A stretch of DNA of 51,233 bases from CAINVV01 sp964506325 (GTDB taxonomy: Bacteria > Bacteroidota > Bacteroidia > Bacteroidales > Prolixibacteraceae). A model generated the notes under the pieces. That model saw nothing but the letters and a program-made list of their open reading frames with translations, did no database searches and was not told the DNA's origin. The position numbers were made by a program, and so were the translations under genes. Position 1 is the first letter of the stretch. The number at the start of each line of letters is the position of its first letter. This document shows positions 1-9,341 of the stretch, piece by piece. The DNA lies in contig CAZDLO010000015.1 of the NCBI GenBank assembly GCA_964506325.1, positions 1-51,233 of the forward strand, given 5' to 3'.

Positions 1-52
1 TTAGTTCATCATTTCCCTTTATACCTTATTCAATTAATAAATTCTTCAAAAA

Positions 53-838
53 ATGAATCACTTAATTAAATTATTGTTTGTTGTTCTGCTGATTAATTTG
101 TTTTCGTGCAGAAGCAGCCAGGAACTTGTCTACCTGAATGATGCTGCCGATAAGGAAAAGCTGAGTTCTTTACCTGTCCAGTCTGCTGAACATGTGCTGA
201 AACCTTCTGATATTCTCTACATCAGCATCAAGACCATGAACCCTGAAGTTAACTCGCTGTTTAATCCTGAATCAAGCATGGATCTGAATAGTGGTGCCTC
301 CAGGAAATTTGAATCCCCCAATGGCGCTTACCTGTATGGTTATGAAGTCGATCCCAAAGGCAGTATCAAGCTGCCCATGTTGGGCAGTCTGAAGGTTGCA
401 GGATATACAGTTGAGGCAGTAGAACCACTTGTTCAAAAAAAGGCAGATGAGTTTATCAAAGATGCAATTGTCAAGGTTAAGTTGCTGAATTTCAAGATAA
501 CAGTAATGGGAGAAGTTAAAGCTCCCGGCATCTATTACATATACAATAATTCTATTACTGTATTGGAAGCCATCGCTATGGCTAGTGGAAATTCTGATTA
601 TGCCAAGATCAAGAATGTTATGGTGATGCGGAAAACCACTGAAGGGAACCAGTCATTTTTACTGGATCTCAGCAAAAAGGATGTTTTTATGTCTGAGGCA
701 TTTTTGCTTCATCCGGATGATTACGTGATCCTTCAGCCAGACAAAAGCAAAGATCTGCAGTTAAATAGTGCTGCCATCTCACTGTTCTTTTCCTCTGTTG
801 CTCTCATCCTGACAGTGGTGACTGTGGTCCTCCTGTAA
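53..838 (+). CDS. wza: Polysaccharide export lipoprotein, Wza/BexD-like
   Basis: This 261-residue protein is the likely outer-membrane exporter of the surface polysaccharide made by the downstream locus. The N-terminus is a lipoprotein signal with lipobox LFSC (Cys19), so the mature protein should be lipidated. The segment around residues 50-130 fits the Poly_export domain (LKPSDILYISIKTMNPEV), and residues about 145-230 fit a SLBB domain (ITVMGEVKAPGIYYIYNNS). A hydrophobic helix closes the protein (about 240-261), as in Bacteroidota members of the family where it spans the outer membrane. It lies 37 bases before the autokinase gene, the usual Wza-Wzc pairing. The family call is firm; the transported polymer is inferred from context. 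Confidence 0.9.
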   Translation: MNHLIKLLFVVLLINLFSCRSSQELVYLNDAADKEKLSSLPVQSAEHVLKPSDILYISIKTMNPEVNSLFNPESSMDLNSGASRKFESPNGAYLYGYEVDPKGSIKLPMLGSLKVAGYTVEAVEPLVQKKADEFIKDAIVKVKLLNFKITVMGEVKAPGIYYIYNNSITVLEAIAMASGNSDYAKIKNVMVMRKTTEGNQSFLLDLSKKDVFMSEAFLLHPDDYVILQPDKSKDLQLNSAAISLFFSSVALILTVVTVVLL

Positions 839-875
839 CTATTTGTAAGAATCAGAATTTAAAATTTATTATAAA

Positions 876-3290
876 ATGCGAAGTGATACAATCATGAATG
901 AAAGGCAGGACGATGGTCCTGATATTAAAAAAATTGTTTTCCTTTTGCTGAGGCAATGGCATATAATTTTCTTGTTTGGGGCGTTTGGACTCCTTGGAAG
1001 TTACAGTTTTTACAAAATGACCAACCCGGTTTATTCTGTCAGTAGTTCTGTCCTGATTCCATCCGAATCAAAGGGAATGGATATGAAAGGGTTGTTCCAG
1101 GGAGAAATTACTCAATCGAACATCCAGATATTTAACCAGATAGAGGTGATAAAATCTTCTATGACAATATTTAGGACGCTTGAAAACCTTAAATGGCGTA
1201 CCTCATGGTCAAAAAAGAATATGCTGGTATGGGGAGGAATCTATAAACAGGAGCCTTTTGAAGTAATGGAAACGCCAGGGTATGTTAATCCGGCCAATAT
1301 CCGGGTTTACATTACGCCTACATCCGGAAGTAACTACAAGATTGCAGTAGATGGGATTTTGATATACAACGGAGTAACATCAGACGTGGATTTTGTAGCT
1401 GATGGAGTTTTTGGAGTTCCTTTTCAGAATAGCTATTTTCACTTAACCCTGAATAAGAAGTCCGGGTATCCTGACAAACCTTCAGGAAAGTATTATTTCT
1501 TGTTCAACAACCTGAAAGACATGGCTCTCGATTATCAGAGCCGGCTCGACGCAAAATTGAAGGATGAGAGAAGTAACATCGCGTTACTCACCATAACGGG
1601 TGAAGAACCGGAAAGGGAGAGCGATTTCCTGAATGAACTGGTGAATGTTTACATCGACCGGAAAATGACCTTTCAAAACGAAGCCCAGCGTCAATCGCTT
1701 AAGTTCATTAATTCCCAACTTGCTGGGATCACCGATTCCCTCAATACGGCCGGAAACAAATTTACCCAGTTCCGTTCCAATAACAACATCATTGATCTCA
1801 GTGCAGAGGGGACCCTTGTTATGAGTAATCTCAAGGATATTGAAGGAGAAAGGGCCAAAAGTCAGGTTCAGCTTGACTATTTTCGGAATCTTCTTAGCTA
1901 CCTTGAGAAGGCGGACCAGCTTGATAAACTTGTTTCTCCTTCCGTTGTTGGGATACAGGATGTGTCACTCAATGCATTGGTACTAAAACTTGGTGAACTC
2001 TACAGCCGGCGCCAGATTCTAACCTTTACTGCCAAAGGGAACAATCCCACACTCATTTTGCTTGATAAGGAACTGACCGAGACCAGGAACCGGCTGACGG
2101 AAAATGTCAGGAACCTGATCGATAATACAACAAATTCTATCAATAGTCTGAAAGAAAGAATGGAAGGGATCAGTACACAACTCAATAAACTACCTGGGAA
2201 GGAACAAAAGATGGTTCAAATCCAACGCCAGTATGCACTTACCAATGAAATTTACACGTTTTTACTGCAAAAGCGTGCTGAGACTAACATAGCACTGGCT
2301 TCCAGTACATCCAATGTTCAGGTTATTGAAGAGGCCAGTTCTGATACAGCCATACCTGTAAGCTTGCCATTGAACAAGATTTTGTTGATTGGATTCATTC
2401 TTGGACTGGGTTTTCCCATCGGTTTTATTATGCTTATAAACTTCTTTGATAAGCGCATCAGGACCCAGGAGGAGGTTGAAAAGGGAACCAGGTTGCCCAT
2501 ACTTGGTCATATTATGCACAAATCTGAAGCATCAGATTTGTCTGTATATACCCTGCCAAAATCAATCATTGCTGAATCATTCCGGGATTTGCGCACAAAT
2601 CTGGAATTTATGCTGGGTGCTTCCAATGAGAAAGTGATATCCATACATTCTACCACTTCAGGAGAGGGAAAATCTTTCAGTGCCACAAACCTGGCAACCA
2701 TCCTTGCCATGAATGATAAAAAAGTTCTACTTATCGGTGCCGATTTGCGAAAGCCCAAATTGCACAAGATTTTCAACGTAAGCAACCACAATGGACTTAG
2801 CACCTGCCTTATCGGATACGATACCTTTGAACAGGTTATTGTAAAAACAGGGATTGAAAACCTCTCATTATTACCTGCCGGTCCCATACCACCAAATCCC
2901 GCCGAAATTCTGAGTAAACCAATAATGAAGACCATCATTCAAAGAGCCAAAGAATTATTTGATTTCATCATCATCGATAATGCCCCTGTAGCTATGGTTA
3001 CGGATGGTTTTATTATGGGCCAACATTCCGATCTCAATATCTTTATACTGAGGTATGGAGTCTCCCACAAGCATCACCTCGAAATGATAAATCAGATTTC
3101 CGCCAGTAAAAAGGTGAAAAATGTTGGCATTGTAGTGAATGATATTAAAGCCAATACATTTGGAAATACTTATTACAAATATTACCAGTACGAGGCCCAC
3201 AAGAATACGTATTACGCAGAGGAGGAGCAGGAGGACAAGACCTGGAAGTCTAAACTCAAGGACAAAGTCAGGAATAAAAAGTCTTCCTGA
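876..3290 (+). CDS. wzc: Wzc-like polysaccharide co-polymerase and tyrosine autokinase
   Basis: This is a BY-kinase that controls chain length and export of Wzy-made polysaccharide in the inner membrane. A Wzz domain with a first membrane helix (about residues 28-47) is followed by a long periplasmic coiled-coil/GNVR region and a second helix (about 501-522). The cytoplasmic kinase has Walker A TTSGEGKSFSATNLA near residue 592, Walker A' VLLIGADLRKPK near 617, and Walker B FIIIDNAPV near 697. The C-terminal tail near residues 765-780 is rich in tyrosine (YYKYYQYEAHKNTYY), the expected autophosphorylation cluster. An alternative ATG at 894 would shorten the protein by six residues. No matching phosphatase is in the window. 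Confidence 0.93.
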   Translation: MRSDTIMNERQDDGPDIKKIVFLLLRQWHIIFLFGAFGLLGSYSFYKMTNPVYSVSSSVLIPSESKGMDMKGLFQGEITQSNIQIFNQIEVIKSSMTIFRTLENLKWRTSWSKKNMLVWGGIYKQEPFEVMETPGYVNPANIRVYITPTSGSNYKIAVDGILIYNGVTSDVDFVADGVFGVPFQNSYFHLTLNKKSGYPDKPSGKYYFLFNNLKDMALDYQSRLDAKLKDERSNIALLTITGEEPERESDFLNELVNVYIDRKMTFQNEAQRQSLKFINSQLAGITDSLNTAGNKFTQFRSNNNIIDLSAEGTLVMSNLKDIEGERAKSQVQLDYFRNLLSYLEKADQLDKLVSPSVVGIQDVSLNALVLKLGELYSRRQILTFTAKGNNPTLILLDKELTETRNRLTENVRNLIDNTTNSINSLKERMEGISTQLNKLPGKEQKMVQIQRQYALTNEIYTFLLQKRAETNIALASSTSNVQVIEEASSDTAIPVSLPLNKILLIGFILGLGFPIGFIMLINFFDKRIRTQEEVEKGTRLPILGHIMHKSEASDLSVYTLPKSIIAESFRDLRTNLEFMLGASNEKVISIHSTTSGEGKSFSATNLATILAMNDKKVLLIGADLRKPKLHKIFNVSNHNGLSTCLIGYDTFEQVIVKTGIENLSLLPAGPIPPNPAEILSKPIMKTIIQRAKELFDFIIIDNAPVAMVTDGFIMGQHSDLNIFILRYGVSHKHHLEMINQISASKKVKNVGIVVNDIKANTFGNTYYKYYQYEAHKNTYYAEEEQEDKTWKSKLKDKVRNKKSS

Positions 3291-3330
3291 ATTTCATGCC
3301 ACTTTGTGTTGATTAATTAAATTACAAATA

Positions 3331-3714
3331 ATGATAATTGCTGTTGACTTTGATGGTACGATTGTTGAACATGAATATCCTGAAATTGGGCGAATCCGTC
3401 CTTTTGCTTTTGAATCGCTTATTGTACTTCAATCGCAAAAACACCGGCTAATTCTCTGGACGCATCGTTCGGGGCAATTACTGGATGACGCAGTTGATTT
3501 TTGCCGATCCAACGGGGTGGAATTTTATGCTGTCAATAAAAACTATCCCGAAGAAAAATGGTCAGAGCTCGACAGCCGTAAAATATTTGCCGACCTTTAT
3601 ATTGATGACCGCAATCTTGGCGGTATACCTTCCTGGGGTGAGATCCTGGAGTCTGTTTGTCCAGGACATGTTATTTCCACCCAACCTGTGATTAAGCCCT
3701 GGTGGAAATTTTAA
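3331..3714 (+). CDS. Small HAD-like phosphatase-fold protein
   Basis: This 127-residue protein begins with the HAD motif I (VDFDGTIV, Asp6 and Asp8) and has a DD pair late in the chain (ADLYIDDRNLG) that fits motif IV. It has little or no cap domain, so it is shorter than most sugar-phosphate phosphatases. It lies between the autokinase and the legB gene, with gaps of 40 and 21 bases, so it is probably cotranscribed with the capsule genes. Small proteins of this kind occur in Bacteroidota polysaccharide loci, but the substrate is not known to me. A role in sugar-phosphate or nonulosonate-phosphate metabolism is only a guess. Confidence 0.75.
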   Translation: MIIAVDFDGTIVEHEYPEIGRIRPFAFESLIVLQSQKHRLILWTHRSGQLLDDAVDFCRSNGVEFYAVNKNYPEEKWSELDSRKIFADLYIDDRNLGGIPSWGEILESVCPGHVISTQPVIKPWWKF

Positions 3715-3735
3715 TTTATTTAATTTTTTGTTGAT

Positions 3736-4725
3736 ATGAACTCAAATTCAAAAATACTTGTTACCGGAGCTGATGGATTTATTGGTTCACACTTAACTGA
3801 AGCTTTATTGGCAAGAGGGTACAGGGTGAAGGCACTTTCTCAGTATAATTCATTTAACTATTGGGGCTGGTTGGAGGATATACCGGTAAATAAAAATTTG
3901 GAAGTGGTTTGTGGAGACATTCGTGATCCCCATTTCTGTAAGGAGATAACCAAAGATACTGATCTGATTTTCCACCTGGCAGCATTGATTGCTATACCTT
4001 ACTCCTACGTGGCCCCAGATGCATACGTTGAAACAAATGTCAAAGGAACGCTAAATATCTGTCAGGCTGCCAAAGAAAATGGAAATATCCGTGTTATTCA
4101 CACCTCTACTTCTGAGGTCTATGGAACGGCCCAATATGTTCCAATTGACGAAAAACACCCCAAACAGCCCCAGTCTCCATATTCAGCTTCAAAAATTGGT
4201 GCAGATGCCATGGCACTAAGCTTCTTCAATGCATTTAATCTCCCTGTGTCAATTGCCCGGCCTTTTAATACCTATGGTCCCCGGCAATCTGCAAGAGCCA
4301 TTATTCCAACCATAATTTCTCAAATAGCCAGTGGAATTAAAGAGATCAAACTGGGTGACCTCACGCCTACCCGCGACTTTAGTTATGTGAAGGATACCTG
4401 CAGGGGATTCATGGCCATTGCCGAAAATGATTCCACAATTGGTAAAGAAATCAACATATCCTCCAATTATGAAATATCCATGCAAGAGACGCTGGAACTG
4501 GTAAAAAAAATCATGAAGTCGGATGTGCGGTTCATTACCGAAGATCAACGGTTGCGACCTGTTAAATCTGAGGTTTTCCGATTGTGGGGAGATAATACCC
4601 TGTTAAGGGAACTTACCGGTTTTAGTCCGGAATACGACATTGAAAGGGGATTAACTGAAACCTGTCAGTGGATGGTTAATCCGGAAAACCTAAAGAAGTA
4701 TAAGGCAACCCTCTACAACGTTTAA
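3736..4725 (+). CDS. legB: LegB-type nucleotide-sugar 4,6-dehydratase (SDR)
   Basis: This extended short-chain dehydrogenase probably removes water from a nucleotide-linked GlcNAc to give the 4-keto-6-deoxy sugar, the first committed step to legionaminic acid. The Rossmann motif is GADGFIGSH at residues 10-18, and the active-site Tyr-x-x-x-Lys is in SPYSASK. The signature after the first helix, with NSFNYWGWLEDI, is typical of LegB proteins rather than general epimerases. The stop codon directly abuts the ATG of the LegC gene, which strongly suggests translational coupling. The neighbouring LegC, LegG, LegI and LegF support the pathway call. Confidence 0.88.
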   Translation: MNSNSKILVTGADGFIGSHLTEALLARGYRVKALSQYNSFNYWGWLEDIPVNKNLEVVCGDIRDPHFCKEITKDTDLIFHLAALIAIPYSYVAPDAYVETNVKGTLNICQAAKENGNIRVIHTSTSEVYGTAQYVPIDEKHPKQPQSPYSASKIGADAMALSFFNAFNLPVSIARPFNTYGPRQSARAIIPTIISQIASGIKEIKLGDLTPTRDFSYVKDTCRGFMAIAENDSTIGKEINISSNYEISMQETLELVKKIMKSDVRFITEDQRLRPVKSEVFRLWGDNTLLRELTGFSPEYDIERGLTETCQWMVNPENLKKYKATLYNV

Positions 4726-5877
4726 ATGATGAAAACCAAATACCTGGAAATTGTCAGATTCATACGGGAAAAATTCGACCACCCCGAGGGTGATATACCC
4801 CTGCATGAACCGCGGTTTGCCGGGAATGAAAAAAAATACATCAATGAATGCATTGATTCGACCTTTGTTTCAAGTGTCGGTACCTTTGTGACTCGATTTG
4901 AAAAAATGGTCGCCGAATTTACCGGAGCCAAATATGCAGTTGCAACAGTAAACGGTACTTCGGCATTGCATATTTCATTGCTCTTATCCGATGTTAGGCA
5001 CGGAGACGAAGTAATTACGCAGGCACTTACATTCGTAGCGACAGCCAATGCAATAGCCTATACAGGAGCAAACCCTGTTTTTGTGGATGTTGATTTGGAT
5101 ACAATGGGACTTTCCCCCCAATCACTCGAGGCCTTCCTATTTGAAAATGCAGTTGTTGCAGACGGATTCTGTTTCAATAAAATTTCAGGCAAAAGAATAA
5201 AGGCCTGTGTTCCCATGCATACTTTCGGACATCCATGCCGAATTGATGAAATTGTTTCAATCTGTTCAAAGTATAACATAGATGTCATTGAAGATGCCGC
5301 TGAATCTCTAGGGTCATTTTTCAAAAATCAACATACAGGTACTTTTGGTAAATTCGGCATCGTAAGTTTTAATGGAAACAAAACCATTACGACAGGGGGT
5401 GGAGGAATGATTCTGACCAATGATGAAGAATTGGGCAGACTTGCTAAACACCTGACTACAACAGCTAAAATTCCGCACCAATGGGAATTTGTGCATGACA
5501 TGATCGCCTATAACTATAGATTGACCAATCTTTCGGCAGCTTTAGGATGCGCTCAAATGGAACAATTGTCGCAGTTCCTACTCAAGAAAAGAAGTCTGGC
5601 AGAATCATATGCCAGTTTTTTTGAGACCTTGGAAATGAAATTTGTGACAGAACCAAGGCATTGTCAATCAAACTACTGGCTAAATACCCTTATTTTGGAT
5701 GATGTTGAAGCCCGAAAGAATTTCATCACTTTTGCCAACCAGGAAGGAATCATGGTTCGTCCTGTCTGGCAACTTATGAACAGGTTAAGCATGTTTCGGG
5801 ATTGCCAGTCCTCCTCCCTTGAGAATTCAGAATGGCTGGCCGACAGGGTAGTAAATATCCCTAGCAGTGCAGTCTAA
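4726..5877 (+). CDS. legC: LegC-type PLP-dependent sugar aminotransferase
   Basis: This DegT/DnrJ/EryC1 family aminotransferase should transfer an amino group to C4 of the keto sugar made by LegB. The PLP lysine lies in SFNGNKTITTGGGG, and an earlier Asp in DVIEDAAESLGS fits the pyridine-nitrogen ligand. The N-terminal pattern with HEPRFAGNEKKYI and STFVSSVG resembles the LegC subfamily closely. The gene starts one base after the legB stop; a second ATG follows immediately at 4729. It ends at NIPSSAV, a normal end for the family, so it appears complete. A 179-base spacer follows before legG. Confidence 0.88.
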   Translation: MMKTKYLEIVRFIREKFDHPEGDIPLHEPRFAGNEKKYINECIDSTFVSSVGTFVTRFEKMVAEFTGAKYAVATVNGTSALHISLLLSDVRHGDEVITQALTFVATANAIAYTGANPVFVDVDLDTMGLSPQSLEAFLFENAVVADGFCFNKISGKRIKACVPMHTFGHPCRIDEIVSICSKYNIDVIEDAAESLGSFFKNQHTGTFGKFGIVSFNGNKTITTGGGGMILTNDEELGRLAKHLTTTAKIPHQWEFVHDMIAYNYRLTNLSAALGCAQMEQLSQFLLKKRSLAESYASFFETLEMKFVTEPRHCQSNYWLNTLILDDVEARKNFITFANQEGIMVRPVWQLMNRLSMFRDCQSSSLENSEWLADRVVNIPSSAV

Positions 5878-6056
5878 GTTATTGTCACCTTATGTGGTTG
5901 AATATTTGAGACTTTGAAATTATCCCAACCAGTGTCTGAAAAATGAAAAAATCCGGATTTCAAATATTGAATTTGTCCGTATTTACCTGCATAGTCAATG
6001 TGAAACCAGGGCCCGTAATCTTTGCTGTACCAACCTCACAATACAAGTAAGCAGTT
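5878..6056. other. 179-base spacer between legC and legG
   Basis: No convincing gene is seen here. The stretch holds a 9-bp inverted repeat (AATATTTGA at 5901-5909 and TCAAATATT at 5960-5968) and a palindrome AAATCCGGATTT at 5949-5960. No thymine run follows either, so these do not look like a terminator. No good Bacteroidota promoter was found; the nearest match at 6013-6024 has wrong spacing. In many loci a LegH acetyltransferase gene lies near this point, but none is encoded here. Confidence 0.5.
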
Positions 6057-7178
6057 ATGACTGACAAGAAAAAAGTATGTGTAGTTACAACATCCCGCGC
6101 TGATTACGGGTGTCTGCGATGGGTTATTGACGAGGTGAACAGGGACAACCATATGTTGCTCCAACTGGTTGCAACCGGGTCCCATTTGTCACAGGAATTT
6201 GGTCTTACCTACACAGAAATTGAAAAGGACGGGTATCATATCGAGGAAAAAGTAGAAATTATTGTTTCCTCGCCTCATAATACTGCCATAGTAAAATCGA
6301 TGGGTCTGTGTTCCATCGGGTTTGCGGATACGTTCGGCAGACTTCAGCCGGATATCCTGGTTGTTTTGGGCGATCGCTTTGAGCTCATACCCATATGTAG
6401 CGCCGCTTTATTTCTTAATATCCCGATTGCTCATCTTTCCGGAGGTGATGTGACGGAAGGAGCCCTTGATAACCAGGTTAGAAATGCTGTAACGATGATG
6501 GCTTCACTGCATTTTCCGGGAGTGGAGGAGTCGGCGGGAAGAATCGAGAGAATGAGGGGATCTTCTTCAGGTATTTATACAGTTGGTGAGCCGGGACTTG
6601 ATAATTTTGTGCGTTTAAATCTCTGGGACAGGCAAACCATTGCAGATAGTCTTGAGCTGGATGTTTCAAAGAGATGGGTCTTGCTGACTTATCATCCTGA
6701 GACAACCTTGAGTTTGGAGGAGAACTTATCCACGGTAAGTAACTTGTTGAATGAACTTGAACCTATTAATGATTTACAGGTTGTAATTACGGGTGCAAAC
6801 GCTGATTATGGAGGAACCCGGATCAATGAGATTTTGCAGCAGACCGCCCGAAACAATAGTTCCAGGTTCAGATACTGTCATTCATTGGGCCAGATCCGGT
6901 ATTTAAGTATCATGAGAGAAGTTGAATTCATTATCGGTAATTCCTCGAGTGGAATTGTGGAAGCACCCTTTCTGGGGAAAACTGTGGTTAACATAGGGAA
7001 CAGACAAAAAGGGAGGTATATTTCAGGAAATGTAATCAATTCAGACAATAGTGCTGCCTCAATATCGGATGCCATCATGAATGCTTCTGAAAACCGATCC
7101 AGTGTTGATTATTACTTTGGTGATGGAAATTCATCCGGTAAAATTGTGAAGTTAATCGGAGAGTTTCTCGTCAAATAA
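6057..7178 (+). CDS. legG: Hydrolysing UDP-sugar 2-epimerase, NeuC/LegG type
   Basis: This enzyme removes the nucleotide from its sugar substrate while inverting C2, giving the mannose-configured amino sugar that the nonulosonate synthase uses. Family signatures are SRADYG near the start, GDRFELIP around residue 105, HLSGGDVTEGALDNQVR around 125, and GNSSSGIVEAPFLGK around 300. The length of 373 residues is normal. The sequence alone cannot separate NeuC (UDP-GlcNAc) from LegG (a 2,4-diacetamido-trideoxy substrate); the adjacent LegB and LegC favour LegG. Confidence 0.88.
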   Translation: MTDKKKVCVVTTSRADYGCLRWVIDEVNRDNHMLLQLVATGSHLSQEFGLTYTEIEKDGYHIEEKVEIIVSSPHNTAIVKSMGLCSIGFADTFGRLQPDILVVLGDRFELIPICSAALFLNIPIAHLSGGDVTEGALDNQVRNAVTMMASLHFPGVEESAGRIERMRGSSSGIYTVGEPGLDNFVRLNLWDRQTIADSLELDVSKRWVLLTYHPETTLSLEENLSTVSNLLNELEPINDLQVVITGANADYGGTRINEILQQTARNNSSRFRYCHSLGQIRYLSIMREVEFIIGNSSSGIVEAPFLGKTVVNIGNRQKGRYISGNVINSDNSAASISDAIMNASENRSSVDYYFGDGNSSGKIVKLIGEFLVK

Positions 7179-7189
7179 TTCAAAATCAG

Positions 7190-8230
7190 ATGAGTAATGT
7201 GATTGGTGGTGAATTTGAAATCAGTTACAAATTCACCCGCAAAATTAAAAAAGAGGTTCCAGGGGAACTTGAAGGAGGAAATTTCTACTCTTCGGGAAGA
7301 GCCGCAATATTCCACATTATAAATTTTTCTGTCGGACGGGGAACGAAAAAAATACTTTTACCTGATTATCTCTGTGATTCAATAGTTGATGCAGTTAAGT
7401 TAACCTCTTTGCCTTTTGAGTTTTATACCATTGATTCAGATCTGTCCATCAATATTGATTCGGTTAAGGAAAAATATTCGGATGGGAGTTTGGTTTTGAT
7501 TATCAATTATTTTGGTGGTGCGGACATACACGGTGAGATCCGGAAGATTAAGATGATTAATCCCAATGCATCCATCATACTTGATAATGCCCAGGCCTTT
7601 TTCAGCATGTTTGAAACATTTGATGTTGATTTTATGCTAACCAGTTTCAGAAAACAATTGCCTGTTCCGGATGGGGCATGGGTCATATCCCGGTATGATG
7701 GGCTATTTCAATGCCATGAACCTAATTCTTTTGCACAGTATAAATTAGGGGGAGGTATCCTCAAGAGCCTCAAGAGCCCTGATGCCGTTACGGATGAGCT
7801 ATACCTTGATTTGTTCAAAAAGGGTGATTCCCTGATCCTTAAGAATGTTTATTCCAGGATAAGTGATATAACAAACAATATTTTAAATGATATAGACTTC
7901 GCTGCAATCCGCCAAAGACGAATTGAGAATTCTCAATATTTGATTCAGGGGCTGCTGAAATTGGGCATTACACCCATTTTGGATTTCAAAAATAATTCAG
8001 TGCCTCTCTTTGTTCCTGTGTTCTTTAATAACAGAGATCATCTTAGGCATGAACTAAGAAAGCATGGTGTTTTTTCTCCGGCACACTGGCCTAAATGTGA
8101 GGAGGTTACGCACCTGGATAAAAAGTTGTACCGGGATGAATTGAGCTTAGTCATCGACCAACGTTACACCAAAAGGCATATGAATAAAATATTAAGCATC
8201 CTAAAAGCAAATCTGAATCATGTTCAGTAG
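7190..8230 (+). CDS. PLP-dependent aminotransferase-fold protein of uncertain substrate
   Basis: The sequence looks like a divergent fold-type I PLP enzyme related to the DegT/DnrJ/EryC1 family. A strand with SGRAAIFHIINFS resembles the phosphate-binding start of the fold, DNAQAF fits the conserved Asp, and TSFRKQLPVPDG carries the likely PLP lysine. It is 346 residues long, shorter than LegC. It starts 11 bases after legG, and its 3' end overlaps the next gene by 11 bases, so both are probably translated together. I infer a role in decorating or making the nonulosonate or a neighbouring sugar; the reaction cannot be stated. Confidence 0.7.
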   Translation: MSNVIGGEFEISYKFTRKIKKEVPGELEGGNFYSSGRAAIFHIINFSVGRGTKKILLPDYLCDSIVDAVKLTSLPFEFYTIDSDLSINIDSVKEKYSDGSLVLIINYFGGADIHGEIRKIKMINPNASIILDNAQAFFSMFETFDVDFMLTSFRKQLPVPDGAWVISRYDGLFQCHEPNSFAQYKLGGGILKSLKSPDAVTDELYLDLFKKGDSLILKNVYSRISDITNNILNDIDFAAIRQRRIENSQYLIQGLLKLGITPILDFKNNSVPLFVPVFFNNRDHLRHELRKHGVFSPAHWPKCEEVTHLDKKLYRDELSLVIDQRYTKRHMNKILSILKANLNHVQ

Positions 8231-9251
8231 TTTGGTAAAAAACTGGGACTCCTACCTCTTGTCTTTTCCGGAAGAGTTTTATGATACCTACTTTGAGGAA
8301 AAGTATGTGAAATTGTATGAGTCTGAAGATCAAGAAGCAGTTTGCTACGTATACTCTGAAAATGGGAAAATTCTTTTATTCCCATTTTTGAAAGGAACAA
8401 TATTACACAATGGGATATCATATTTCGATTTTGAGACACCCTACGGCTACGGCGGTCCAATCTGCAATGTAAGAGACGAAGAGTTTGTTGCTCGCTCATT
8501 GGATTCGTTTCATACCTATTGCCTGACCAATAATTTCGTGGCAGGTTTTGTGCGATTTCATCCTTTGTTAAACAATTACAAGGGATTTTCTTCCATTGGG
8601 CAATTGCTGTTCGACCGGCATACAATAGCCATTGACCTGTCTCTCACAACAGATGAGATCTGGATGCAGGAATTTGATACAAAAAGCAGGAACAGGGTAA
8701 ACAAGGCAAATAACATTAAACTGGAATTTATTGTTGACAAGGAGTATAGGTATTTGGATGAATTTGTAAGGATATACGATTCCACGATGCAGAAGGTTGG
8801 GGCTGACTCTTTCTTCTATTTTTCCAACGATTACTATACGTCCTTCAGGGATAGTATTTCCAACAGCTTTCTTGGATTGGTCGCATTGAACGGTATAATT
8901 ATTTCAGCAGGGATTTTCTTTTATTCAAAAGATTACGGGCATTACCATCTTTCCGGTAGCGACAAAAACTATTTGTGTCTCAACCCAAATGATTTCATGA
9001 TTTTTGAATCATTGAAAGTAATGAAATCATTGGGGATTAAGGATTATCACCTTGGAGGCGGATACAATTCGGAGGAGCAAAATTCCCTTTACCAGTTTAA
9101 GAAAAAATTTTCCAAAAGAACCTTCGATTTTTACATCGGCAAACTCATTTTCAACAAGGAGGTTTATGCCTCTCTTTGTGACGAATGGTCAGATAACAAT
9201 CCGGAAAAAAGGGATATATATAAAAATCACCTGCTAAAATACAGATTGTAA
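8220..9251 (+). CDS. FemAB/GNAT-like acyltransferase (Acetyltransf_6 type)
   Basis: This 343-residue protein resembles the FemAB/BioF2-like GNAT superfamily, whose members move acyl or aminoacyl groups onto amines. The middle region with KSRNRVNKANN and the C-terminal GNAT half with HYHLSGSDKNYL and DYHLGGGYN fit this fold. The start ATG overlaps the previous stop by 11 bases. Its position inside the legionaminate genes, with no LegH gene in the window, makes it a candidate for the N-acylation step. Whether it uses acetyl-CoA or a charged tRNA cannot be told from the sequence. Confidence 0.75.
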   Translation: MFSSLVKNWDSYLLSFPEEFYDTYFEEKYVKLYESEDQEAVCYVYSENGKILLFPFLKGTILHNGISYFDFETPYGYGGPICNVRDEEFVARSLDSFHTYCLTNNFVAGFVRFHPLLNNYKGFSSIGQLLFDRHTIAIDLSLTTDEIWMQEFDTKSRNRVNKANNIKLEFIVDKEYRYLDEFVRIYDSTMQKVGADSFFYFSNDYYTSFRDSISNSFLGLVALNGIIISAGIFFYSKDYGHYHLSGSDKNYLCLNPNDFMIFESLKVMKSLGIKDYHLGGGYNSEEQNSLYQFKKKFSKRTFDFYIGKLIFNKEVYASLCDEWSDNNPEKRDIYKNHLLKYRL

Positions 9252-9341
9252 ATTGGTATGACAGCCAAGAATCTTTTTTCAAATGCCTGATTGCCAATTT
9301 ATTGACATCTCCTTAAGAGGAGAAATTCCAAAATTTTAATT

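Noticed and set aside
6013..6024. A promoter before legG (TAATCTTTG)
   Set aside because: The spacing inside the box is three bases rather than two and no TTG partner lies 19-21 bases upstream.
5944..6051. A 35-codon reading frame in the legC-legG spacer
   Set aside because: It has no recognised motif, no family match and no clear ribosome-binding site; it is probably chance.
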